The position numbers and the translations under genes are program-made. From DASYSA01 sp036003885 (GTDB lineage Bacteria > Acidobacteriota > Blastocatellia > UBA7656), in assembly GCA_036003885.1 (NCBI GenBank), contig DASYSA010000147.1:1-7666 (forward strand): DNA of 7,666 nucleotides, read 5' to 3'. The notes under the pieces were generated by a model. The model was not told the DNA's origin. It did no database searches and saw only the letters and a list, made by a program, of their open reading frames with translations. This document shows, piece by piece, positions 1 to 6,469 of this stretch (position 1 is the stretch's first letter; each line of letters begins with the position of its first letter).

Positions 1-164
1 CGCTGAAGAAATGCGCGAGCGGTTCTTCACCTCAGGTCATCACGACTGAGGAGCCCGCGCAGTCGGTCGACAAACCCCGAGCAACCCGTCGCGCTCCCAG
101 GCGAAGGGCGAAGAAGCCGGGCGAGCCGATCATCATGATGGGAAGCACGACAAACTCTAACTGA
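1..164 (+). CDS. C-terminal end of an unidentified protein (5' partial)
   Basis: The frame beginning at base 3 is open from the window edge to a TGA at 162-164 and gives 53 residues. The other two forward frames close early, at positions 4-6 and 47-49. Third codon positions are mostly G or C, as in the other genes here. A perfect intrinsic terminator starts 22 bases after the stop, which supports a real gene end. The tail is low in complexity: an acidic stretch (TTEEPAQS) followed by a basic, proline-containing cluster (RATRRAPRRRAKKPG) and a final IIMMGSTTNSN. Such a basic tail is seen on many unrelated proteins, including nucleic-acid-binding ones, and no domain can be recognised in it. The function is unknown because the body of the protein lies outside the window. 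Confidence 0.55.
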   Translation, partial: LKKCASGSSPQVITTEEPAQSVDKPRATRRAPRRRAKKPGEPIIMMGSTTNSN

Positions 165-185
165 GGGTTCTAACAACTCAGATAG

Positions 186-222
186 AAAAGCGGGACGGTC
201 TTCGGATCGTCCCGCTTTTGTT
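186..222 (+). terminator. Strong Rho-independent terminator with UUCG tetraloop
   Basis: Bases 186-200 pair with 205-219 over 15 positions, with a single G-U wobble (198 with 207). The loop at 201-204 is TTCG closed by a C-G pair, the unusually stable cUUCGg tetraloop. The descending arm ends in TTTT and continues GTTT. The AAAA at the base of the other arm gives a matching T run on the - strand, so it could also act in reverse. It lies 22 bases after the stop of the upstream partial gene and 98 bases before the amidase gene, so it most likely ends the upstream transcript and insulates the amidase gene. Confidence 0.93.
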
Positions 223-227
223 TATGC

Positions 228-249
228 GGTCAGAATTGAGGGCCTGACC
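228..249. repeat. Small inverted repeat, possible REP-like hairpin
   Basis: GGTCAG at 228-233 is the exact reverse complement of CTGACC at 244-249, with a 10-base loop between them. It sits just past the terminator in non-coding DNA and has no T run, so it is not a second terminator. Read on the - strand the element begins with GGTCAGG followed by CCCTCAATT, which resembles the short repeated hairpins that REP-associated tyrosine transposases scatter through genomes. That resemblance is from memory. Only one copy is visible here, so membership in a repeat family is an inference. Confidence 0.4.
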
Positions 250-255
250 CTGTCA

Positions 256-284
256 TTGGTTGTCTCCGCCCAACGAAACATAGT
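256..284 (+). promoter_or_regulatory. Weak candidate promoter of the amidase gene
   Basis: TTGGTT (256-261, three of six matches to TTGACA) and CATAGT (279-284, four of six matches to TATAAT) are 17 bases apart. This is the best-spaced pair I can find between the terminator and the amidase start. It would give an untranslated leader of about 30 bases. The match is poor, and an alternative pairing, TTGTCT at 260 with TAGTAA at 281, has a short 15-base spacer. Confidence 0.25.
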
Positions 285-319
285 AAGCTTCGGCGAATTC
301 TGCCCCAAGGAAGATACGA

Positions 320-2020
320 ATGACACATTCTCTGATTTTCGCAATGGTCGGTCTTCTCCTGGCGGCCCAGACCCGGCCCCCAAAACCCTCGGCCGCCCAG
401 CCGTTCACCGTAGTTGGCGCAACCGTTCGCGAGATGCAGGCGGCGATGGAACAAGGCCGCATCACCTCGCGAGAGATTGTCCTTCAGTACCTGAGACGCA
501 TTGCAACTTACGAGGACAAGCTGAATGCGGTCATATACGTGAACCCTCATGCGCTTGAGGAAGCGGAAGCGAGAGATCGCGAGCGCGCGCAGGGCAGGAT
601 TCGCGGGCCGTTGCACGGCATTCCTGTGGCGCTCAAGGACAACCTTCAGACGACCGCCATGCCAACCACTGGAGGCGCACTGGCCTTCGAAGGATTCGTC
701 CCACCTTATTCAGCCACCCTCACAGGAAACCTGCTTGAGGCGGGAGCCATCATCATCGCGAAGACCAACATGACTGAACTCGCTAATTGGGTGGCGACCG
801 GCATGCCCGCGAACTATAACGCACTCGCCGGCTACGGTTTCAACCCGTATGATCCGCGCCGCGATCCGCGTGAGGCGACCTTCGACGGGCGACCGGCGCT
901 CAGTACAGGCGGGTCGAGCTCCGGCGTCGGCACCGCGGCGAACTTCTGGGCAGCCAACGTGGGCACCGAGACGTCCGGCTCAATTCTTAGCCCGTCCAAC
1001 CAGAACATGCTGGTCGGCATTAAGCCCACCGTCGGGCGTGTCAGTCGCTACGGCGTGATCCCCATCACGGCCGACCAGGACACACCCGGCCCTATGGCAA
1101 AGACAGTAACCGATGCCGCGATTCTGCTGGGGGTCCTTGAAGGCGCGGCAGCCGATCCCAATGATCCGGCGACCACGAAGTGCTCGCGTGTTCCGGCCGG
1201 CGACTACACAAGGTTCCTCAATGCTGGAGGGTTGAAGGGCGCGCGCATCGGCATTCCTCGGGCATTCTTCTACGAGCGCATCACGCCGCCCGGGGCAAAG
1301 GAGCCGCGCGGGGGGATCGATCCGGCACAGGCAAAGGTCATGGCCGAGGCCATTGACATCCTCAAGCAGCAGGGAGCAATCATCGTCGATCCGGTAGAGA
1401 TTCCGAGCATCGCGTCGAAGGATCCGGCAGAAAACTTCCTGCTCTGGTCCACGTGTTCCGGCCTGGACAATGCCAAGGGCAAGGACGTCGAGTGTTCGGT
1501 CGTCTTCAAATATGGCATGAAACGCGACTTCAACAAGTGGTTGGCATCGCTTGGGCCAACGGCTCCCGTAAAGACACTCACCGAACTGCGCCAGTGGAAT
1601 GTGGCGCACCAGAAGGCGGGAGCCATCAAGTATGGCCAGGCTCTACTCGACATCTCGGACGAGATGGATGTCGAGATCGACCGCGCAAGGTACCGCGCCG
1701 ACCGCGAGAAAGACCTGCGGCTCAGCGCTGCGAACGGCATCGACGCGGCGATGAAGAAGTACCAGCTGGACGCCCTGCTGTTTCCGGGCTCGAGCGGTGC
1801 CGCAATCGCCGCCAAGCCGGGCTACCCGACAGTCATCGTACCGTTTGGTTTCGTTCCGAACGCCCCGACACCGCCGTTTCCCGAAAGCTTTGCTCCAAAG
1901 CCGGCGCCGTACGGTGTGAGCTTCACTGGGACAGCCTGCAGCGAACCGCGGCTGATTGAACTTGCTTACGCGTTCGAGCAGGCGACGAAGCGTCGTGTGG
2001 CGCCACTGTCGGCTCCGTAA
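320..2020 (+). CDS. Exported amidase-signature family hydrolase
   Basis: This 566-residue protein belongs to the amidase signature family (GatA, fatty-acid amide hydrolase and peptide amidase relatives), which cleaves C-N amide bonds with a Lys-cisSer-Ser triad. The visible triad is Lys106 in VALKDN, a serine of the GGSSSG motif (about Ser199) and nucleophile Ser221 in GTETSGSI. The family's C-terminal core is also present, with GYPTVIVPFG at 501-510 and the end piece SEPRLIELAYAFEQATK. The N-terminus (LIFAMVGLLLAA at 5-16) looks like a signal peptide, so it probably acts in the periplasm or outside; its n-region has no Lys or Arg, which is atypical. AAGGAAG at 307-313 is a good ribosome binding site six bases before this ATG, and an in-frame stop at 284-286 leaves no earlier ATG. 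The serine-to-nucleophile spacing looks two residues shorter than in FAAH, and about a dozen extra residues precede GGSSSG. The substrate cannot be told from sequence. The family call is secure. Confidence 0.95.
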   Translation: MTHSLIFAMVGLLLAAQTRPPKPSAAQPFTVVGATVREMQAAMEQGRITSREIVLQYLRRIATYEDKLNAVIYVNPHALEEAEARDRERAQGRIRGPLHGIPVALKDNLQTTAMPTTGGALAFEGFVPPYSATLTGNLLEAGAIIIAKTNMTELANWVATGMPANYNALAGYGFNPYDPRRDPREATFDGRPALSTGGSSSGVGTAANFWAANVGTETSGSILSPSNQNMLVGIKPTVGRVSRYGVIPITADQDTPGPMAKTVTDAAILLGVLEGAAADPNDPATTKCSRVPAGDYTRFLNAGGLKGARIGIPRAFFYERITPPGAKEPRGGIDPAQAKVMAEAIDILKQQGAIIVDPVEIPSIASKDPAENFLLWSTCSGLDNAKGKDVECSVVFKYGMKRDFNKWLASLGPTAPVKTLTELRQWNVAHQKAGAIKYGQALLDISDEMDVEIDRARYRADREKDLRLSAANGIDAAMKKYQLDALLFPGSSGAAIAAKPGYPTVIVPFGFVPNAPTPPFPESFAPKPAPYGVSFTGTACSEPRLIELAYAFEQATKRRVAPLSAP

Positions 2021-2056
2021 CAGAAAGAACCCCAATAGAGGTCATGCAGTGGTCAG

Positions 2057-2896
2057 CTACTTGACAGTGTAGAGCTTGTCTTCTATGGGGTCAGTCTCGA
2101 CATAGATCCACTTGTACTCGGACGCTCCGCCGCCATGTCTCATCATCCCGATCGGCCCATTGACGATGCGATTGAGGGGATCGATTCGCTCTCTGGGATA
2201 CGGGTGCGTATAGCGCGTCGTCTCAACACCGTTGACCGCCGCCCGCATCGTTCCCTTCTCGAGGTTGCACAAGATCTCGGTTGTATTCCAATTCGTGAAA
2301 TCCCTGGAACCGGCCACAAGGGTTTCATGAGGGAGGTTGTGGTGTTGGGGCGGGTGATAGTCCCACATTGCGCCGTGGGGCGGCATGAACTGGATCCACC
2401 CCGCCAAATCGATTTGAGGTTTGTCAAGATCAGCCGGGTGATTCCCCCAGAACAGAATGCCCAGGTGGTCCCCGTTTACAGGATTCATCCGTGAGGTGAC
2501 CACCAGGCGGAAACTGCCGTAATCCGTTTTGGTATACGCTGCCCTGGACGTCCCACCCTGTCCACGCATGGCTCCGTCGGCAATCGACCAGGTCGAGGGA
2601 GAGGCCTCCCATCCTTCGAAACTGGTTCCATTGAAGATCCGTACGCACTTCGGGCAAGGAGCCATAGGGTCTTCATTTATGCTCGAGATGTCCCTGGTAG
2701 CGGCAGCATCTGCTCTACGGTTCAGATCATCGACGGACCCCTCAGTCACCTTTGCGACGGACGCGCTGCTGCCAACTCCTGATCGACAGTCGCCCATCGC
2801 GGAGGACTCCCCGATCCGTGCTGCGGGGCTGCCGATGTCGTTGCTGCAGCCAAGGAGGGCATACCACACAAGAATCGAAACAGCCAGGATTCGCAT
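2057..2896 (-). CDS. Lipoprotein with DUF1080 (3-keto-disaccharide hydrolase-like) domain
   Basis: The 279-residue product starts with a lipoprotein signal peptide (MRILAVSILVWYALLGC). The lipobox is LLGC with Cys17 as the lipidated residue, and Ser18 at +2 suggests outer-membrane sorting. A polar linker of about 60 residues follows. From about 85 the sequence matches the DUF1080 / 3-keto-disaccharide hydrolase fold (PF06439, concanavalin-like): FNGTSFEGW at 88-96, then WSIADGAMRGQG, and late strands ending in NGPIGMMRHGGGASEYKWIYVE. Some family members act on 3-ketoglycosides, but many are uncharacterised and substrate contacts cannot be assigned here. A CPKC motif at 81-84 just before the domain and a His-rich stretch (MPPHGAMWDYHPPQHH, 171-186) are unusual and might bind metal. 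The gene starts 38 bases after the M16-like gene, with only a weak ribosome binding site (AAAAGAG, 2904-2910, seven bases from ATG), so co-transcription is likely. The domain call is good and the reaction is uncertain. Confidence 0.88.
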   Translation of the reverse strand: MRILAVSILVWYALLGCSNDIGSPAARIGESSAMGDCRSGVGSSASVAKVTEGSVDDLNRRADAAATRDISSINEDPMAPCPKCVRIFNGTSFEGWEASPSTWSIADGAMRGQGGTSRAAYTKTDYGSFRLVVTSRMNPVNGDHLGILFWGNHPADLDKPQIDLAGWIQFMPPHGAMWDYHPPQHHNLPHETLVAGSRDFTNWNTTEILCNLEKGTMRAAVNGVETTRYTHPYPRERIDPLNRIVNGPIGMMRHGGGASEYKWIYVETDPIEDKLYTVK

Positions 2897-2934
2897 AGGA
2901 GAACTCTTTTGCGATTAGCAGTCTAAGTTGTGGC

Positions 2935-5919
2935 TTACTTCGAAGATGTTCCGCGCACGATGCCTGCCGAGAGGCCCGTCGGTTTGAAGTAATAAGCAGC
3001 CACCCGTTTGATGTCATCCACCGTCACTTTGGAATACCGGTCGGCAAACGAGTCCACTTCCGATGGTTGACGCTGGCGAACGAAAGCTGACGCGTATTGC
3101 ATCGCGCGGGCCATAGGAGATTGCAGCTCTGTGAGCTGGGACGCGGATGAAGCGGCAACTGCTGCTGACAACTGCTCCGGGCTCACGCCGGCGCGAGCTA
3201 TGCGGTCCATCTCTCCCGCCAACAACGTCCTCGCGGCCGCCTCATTCTCGCTGGATGACAGAAGCTCGAAATAGATGACTCCGGCCGTCAGAAACGCGTC
3301 GTGGCCGGGCATCGCACCGAACGCGAAAGCGGGCCTATCCTTTGGCTGTGAGAATATCTGTCCACCCGGCCTCTTGAGCGCCGACTCAATCACGTCCAGC
3401 ACCGCCAAATCAGGGCTGTCCCCTTTAGGGCCCGAAACACCAATCATTGCGAAGGAAGACTGCCCACTTCGTTGCTCGATCTTATCTGACGGCTTAGCAG
3501 CCTGCGGGACTCTGAGTTGAAGGGTGCGGTCAAGATCACGACGCCGGAAGCCCTCGGCCAACCGGCCGGAGACCAGGGCAGACCCGTCGGTATCGCCCAC
3601 GATGATCGCAATCGGCACCTGGCGCTTGATCGTGCGCTCGTACCAGCCGCGTATCTGCTCCCCGCCCGTCTTCGCCAGCACCTCCTCACGGCCATGAGGC
3701 GGAAGAGCACAGGGATTGCCGGGGTACAGAGCCTGGAGCAGGAGTTCGAAAGACCGCTCCCGGGCTGAGTCCCGCGCTCCCCGGATCATCCCGGTCTGCA
3801 CCTGGCGGGCGCGCGCGATGTCGGGATCTCTAAATGCGGGCTCTTCGATTACATCGCGCATAATACGAAGCGCCGAGTCGGCGTTGCGCGAGAGTGCGGT
3901 GGCGACGAGTCCGAAGAAATCAGGTTCGATGACTACATCGACCCTAGCCCCCAGTTGTTCCAACTCATCGGCAACTCGAGCCGGGTTTTGCCTCACGGCT
4001 CCGTAGAGCAGCGAGCGCAGCATCAGTTCGGTTATTCCGCTCGTCGCCTCGTCTTCGGCTACGCGGCCGCCCTGAAAGAGAAGAGCCATGGTCACAAGGG
4101 GAAGAGAATGGTCCTCGCGCACAAAAGCCCGCGGGCCGTTCAGCGTTGAAAAGTCTCTCACGGGCAGCGGCTCCATCGATTCGTAGGTCGCGCGCTCGGC
4201 GGCTGTCCGTTCTCCACCCTGAGGCACCAGCGGCGTCTGAGATGCGGTATCGGCAGTCTGAATACTCTCGACCGGCTGAGAGAATGACGGAGCCCACGCA
4301 GCGACAGTGGCCGCGAAGCGCGGGGCGTCGAATGAGCGAGGCGCGGCTGACTGTGGCTCATACTCGTGCAGGCACGCGGCCGAGGTCGTCATATATTTCG
4401 CCGCGACGCGCTGGACATCTTCAGCACGAACCGGCCGGATTCGGTCGCGATAGTCGAGCGCCGCACGATACCCCTCCCCGCTCGCCTCCGCCTGTGCCAG
4501 GGCGCGGGCGCGGCCAGGATAGGTCGAAGTTCGATCGACGAAGGTGCTTTCGAGATACATTTTCGCGCGAACCAGTTCCGATTCGCCGACCACCTCGCGC
4601 CGCAATCGATCCAGCTCCCTGAACATGAGTGATTCGGCGGTGTCGATTGCGTCGGGGTTCAGCCACATCTGCGCCGTCAGCACGCCCCCGCCCCTGAAAG
4701 GGAAATAGTTTGAGTCGGCCCGATATAAAGTGGGCTGCCCGTCCAGCAGGGGCAGGTACAGCCGCGAGCCGCGCCCCTGTCCTATAATCGCGGACAGCAC
4801 CTCCAGGGCGGGCCAATCCGTGGACTCTCCACCCGGGGCGCGAAAGCCAAGGGTGACGATAGACTGAGTGAGGCTCCCGCGATCCGAGCCGTATCGAAGC
4901 CTGGGTTCTTCCGGCTTAGGAACTTCGGGGCCGGGGACCGGAGCCGGCGCGCCTGCGGCGGGAGGCCTGCCCGGCGCCGGACTCCTGGAGTCCGAGGTTC
5001 GCGGTTTGGTGTCGGGCCGGGTGTTCGGGGCTTCGGTTGTGCTGGTCGGTCTCGCAGTGCCGAATTCGGCGTAGCGCTGTTGGACGTCAAGCAGAATGGC
5101 GAAGGTCGACACGTCCCCCGCAATGGCGATGATCAGATTGGCGGGGCGATAGTGACCTCGATAGAATTCCGCCAGCCGTTCTCGAGGTATCGACCTCAAC
5201 GCGTCAGGGTTCACCCGTCTAATGGCGCCCGCCTCATTGCCGCTTGAGATGATCTCCAGCAGCCGCGCCATCGAATAATCTGATGGCTCCTGGTAGCCTG
5301 CGAGTTCGTCCCCGGATTCGCGCGGGGGTGGGAGGCCTCCGTTCCATCTGTCCTCTTCGGCGAGGTTAGCCGCTTCACGTTGAAGCTGATCCTGGGCAAA
5401 CGCCGGTTCCTGGATCATCTCCGCCTGAAACGTCAGGAGTTCCTTTGTCTTCGCCGACGGTGCGGCAGCATAGTAACGAGTGGTATCGAAGCTCGCGTCG
5501 ACCCCTAGCAGTCCGCCGAGTGAGCGAGGGTCTAATGCTGAAGGCGCCGCCGGCCGCTGGGTTGCGCTGCGAAGCATCATCCGCGCCAGCAATCGGGATA
5601 TCCCAGGGATTTCCGCCGACTCGTCGCGATAGCCCACCTTGAAAGAGGCTACAGCAGCCGTTATTGGGGCAGCATGCTGTTCGCTGATGATGACGGTCAT
5701 TCCATTACGCAGAATGAAGCGAGAGGTATTGCCGGCCTGTTCCTGCTTGACTACCTCCACAGCCTCGGGAACTTTGATTGGTGCCGGCGTGGTCGCGGGA
5801 TCACGGGTGGGCACGCGCGGTCGTCCCCGCCCGCTTTGTGACCATCCGGAGACTGGTAGCACACTTGTGATGAGTGAGATGAGTAAGAGGGCCAGGGAAG
5901 TAGATTTCAGATGCCGCAC
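2935..5919 (-). CDS. Exported M16-like protein, both zinc sites degenerate (pseudopeptidase)
   Basis: This protein has the two-half, four-domain layout of single-chain M16 (pitrilysin/insulinase) proteases; numbers are for a GTG start at 5919 (994 residues). A signal peptide (RHLKSTSLALLLISLI) is followed by domain 1 at about 63-200, domain 2 at about 237-503, domain 3 at about 587-718 and domain 4 at about 745-978. Landmarks include RFILRNGMTV, FYRGHYRPANLIIAIAG and GRGSRLYLPLL. The zinc motif HxxEH, expected after PGIS, reads R109-L-L-A112-R113. The equivalent in the second half is E631-L-M-L634-R635. A downstream Glu pair (188-189) remains at the usual third-ligand distance. The Arg/Tyr pair of the last domain seems to be Lys860/Phe867. 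A Pro/Thr/Arg-rich linker (about 288-340) lengthens domain 2. AAGGAG at 5927-5932 lies seven bases before GTG; the upstream ATG at 5955 has no ribosome binding site and overlaps a -10 box. The likely role is scaffold or partner subunit rather than protease. Confidence 0.9.
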   Translation of the reverse strand: MRHLKSTSLALLLISLITSVLPVSGWSQSGRGRPRVPTRDPATTPAPIKVPEAVEVVKQEQAGNTSRFILRNGMTVIISEQHAAPITAAVASFKVGYRDESAEIPGISRLLARMMLRSATQRPAAPSALDPRSLGGLLGVDASFDTTRYYAAAPSAKTKELLTFQAEMIQEPAFAQDQLQREAANLAEEDRWNGGLPPPRESGDELAGYQEPSDYSMARLLEIISSGNEAGAIRRVNPDALRSIPRERLAEFYRGHYRPANLIIAIAGDVSTFAILLDVQQRYAEFGTARPTSTTEAPNTRPDTKPRTSDSRSPAPGRPPAAGAPAPVPGPEVPKPEEPRLRYGSDRGSLTQSIVTLGFRAPGGESTDWPALEVLSAIIGQGRGSRLYLPLLDGQPTLYRADSNYFPFRGGGVLTAQMWLNPDAIDTAESLMFRELDRLRREVVGESELVRAKMYLESTFVDRTSTYPGRARALAQAEASGEGYRAALDYRDRIRPVRAEDVQRVAAKYMTTSAACLHEYEPQSAAPRSFDAPRFAATVAAWAPSFSQPVESIQTADTASQTPLVPQGGERTAAERATYESMEPLPVRDFSTLNGPRAFVREDHSLPLVTMALLFQGGRVAEDEATSGITELMLRSLLYGAVRQNPARVADELEQLGARVDVVIEPDFFGLVATALSRNADSALRIMRDVIEEPAFRDPDIARARQVQTGMIRGARDSARERSFELLLQALYPGNPCALPPHGREEVLAKTGGEQIRGWYERTIKRQVPIAIIVGDTDGSALVSGRLAEGFRRRDLDRTLQLRVPQAAKPSDKIEQRSGQSSFAMIGVSGPKGDSPDLAVLDVIESALKRPGGQIFSQPKDRPAFAFGAMPGHDAFLTAGVIYFELLSSSENEAAARTLLAGEMDRIARAGVSPEQLSAAVAASSASQLTELQSPMARAMQYASAFVRQRQPSEVDSFADRYSKVTVDDIKRVAAYYFKPTGLSAGIVRGTSSK

Positions 5920-5926
5920 CGCGTCG

Positions 5927-5932
5927 CTCCTT
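5927..5932 (-). promoter_or_regulatory. Shine-Dalgarno site that decides the M16-like gene start
   Basis: On the - strand this reads AAGGAG and is followed by seven bases and GTG (5919-5917). It gives a compact signal peptide with a basic n-region. The longer reading from ATG 5955 would add 12 residues (MIFLRGHVRSDA) and has no comparable ribosome binding site. Confidence 0.8.
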
Positions 5933-5950
5933 ACATGACCGCGCAGAAAA

Positions 5951-5980
5951 ATCATAGAGGCGCGATCTGTCCGGAGTCAA
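5951..5980 (-). promoter_or_regulatory. Sigma-70-type promoter for the M16-like gene and lipoprotein
   Basis: Read on the - strand, TTGACT (5980-5975, five of six matches to TTGACA) and TATGAT (5956-5951, five of six matches to TATAAT) are separated by 18 bases. Transcription would begin near 5944, giving a leader of about 24 bases that just holds the AAGGAG site and the GTG start. The -10 box covers the ATG at 5953-5955, so that ATG would not be in the message. The promoter probably also drives the lipoprotein gene downstream. Confidence 0.7.
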
Positions 5981-6022
5981 CGCGGGAAGAGGCGTGAGTG
6001 GTTCACTCTCTAAAACGGAGAC

Positions 6023-6034
6023 TGATTCGAATCA
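6023..6034. promoter_or_regulatory. 12-base perfect palindrome, possible operator
   Basis: TGATTCGAATCA is a perfect palindrome in the non-coding DNA between the DUF4845-like gene and the M16-like gene. It lies roughly 80-90 bases upstream of the predicted transcription start of the M16-like gene, a distance that would fit an activator site. It also partly overlaps a weaker -35-like TTGATT on the - strand. No regulator can be named, and a 12-base palindrome may arise by chance. Confidence 0.3.
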
Positions 6035-6035
6035 A

Positions 6036-6084
6036 CGAGGCGAGTACCTGGGACGATGACTGGAGTCCCGATTCTCGTGCCTCG
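6036..6084 (-). other. Nested inverted repeats after the DUF4845-like gene
   Basis: CGAGGC (6036-6041) pairs with GCCTCG (6079-6084). GAG (6042-6044) continues the stem with CTC (6074-6076) across a two-base bulge. Inside it GGGAC (6050-6054) pairs with GTCCC (6065-6069). The structure begins five bases after the stop of the DUF4845-like gene in the direction of transcription. No T run follows directly (a TTTT appears only past the palindrome, at 6012-6015), so it may be an RNA 3'-end stabiliser or an inefficient terminator. Confidence 0.35.
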
Positions 6085-6088
6085 CGGA

Positions 6089-6469
6089 TCAAAGCGATTT
6101 GCCAACTATCGCGCTATCGACCCTCCATACGTACTTGGTGACAAAGAGATCTATGGTTCGGCTGTAAGAAACCTGAACTTTGACGGTCCCCTCGCGACCA
6201 ACTAGCGTAAGGCTCTCGGTTGGCAGGTCGTTCTTGAGTCGTATCTTCTCCAACTCCGTCTTAATTTTTTCCTCGTTAAAGTTGCGGACATAAGATATGC
6301 GAGCTATCTCATCGACATCAAAGAGCACCGCGCGCTGTTCGACATAAACCGGTACCACCTTGATGACGGTGATGACAGTTGCTATCAGCAGAAGAACTAT
6401 GAAAACCATTTTTATAGAGATCGCGCCTCGCTCAGACGCGCGGTTCTCTGTGACTGCCGCTTCCATCAT
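6089..6469 (-). CDS. Small single-pass membrane protein, DUF4845-like
   Basis: The product is 126 residues when read from ATG 6469. A short charged N-terminus (MMEAAVTENRASERGAIS) leads into one transmembrane segment at about 18-41 (IKMVFIVLLLIATVITVIK), then VVPVYVEQ and a soluble domain with a helix (FNEEKIKTELEKIRLKNDL) and a strand-rich end (GTVKVQVSYSRTIDLF). This layout, with an N-terminal anchor, the KVVPxY motif after the membrane and a V-x-V-x-Y-x-R-x-I strand near the end, resembles DUF4845 (PF16137). The family has no established function, and the assignment is from memory. The first in-frame start upstream is a TTG at 6520 with no ribosome binding site. By contrast GGAG at 6476-6479 sits six bases before ATG 6469, and a second ATG follows directly. 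The gene lies 83 bases after aroB in the same direction and may share its transcript. Confidence 0.75.
   Translation of the reverse strand: MMEAAVTENRASERGAISIKMVFIVLLLIATVITVIKVVPVYVEQRAVLFDVDEIARISYVRNFNEEKIKTELEKIRLKNDLPTESLTLVGREGTVKVQVSYSRTIDLFVTKYVWRVDSAIVGKSL

Noticed and set aside
980..1815. Long antisense open frames inside the amidase gene (980-1609 and 1270-1815 on the - strand).
   Set aside because: They are a by-product of GC-rich codon use in the amidase gene. They have no ribosome binding site or recognisable motif, and the amidase frame is fully supported by its motifs.
2021..2091. Possible bidirectional terminator between the convergent amidase and lipoprotein genes: ACCCC plus ATAGA (2029-2039) can pair with TCTAT plus GGGGT (2082-2091).
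   Set aside because: The loop is 42 bases, one base bulges, half the structure lies inside the lipoprotein coding region and no T run follows on either strand. I do not call it a terminator.
2135..2918. Open frames on the + strand opposite the lipoprotein gene (2135-2494, 2529-2918).
   Set aside because: The - strand frame has a signal peptide, lipobox and DUF1080 motifs, while these have none.
4146..4632. Open frames on the + strand opposite the M16-like gene (4146-4622, 4366-4632).
   Set aside because: They are Arg/Pro/Ser-rich with no recognisable fold, and lie wholly within a well-supported coding region on the other strand.
5996..6008. Short hairpin GAGTG-GTT-CACTC upstream of the M16-like promoter.
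   Set aside because: It has only five pairs, competes with an overlapping alternative pairing and has no T run, so it is likely chance.
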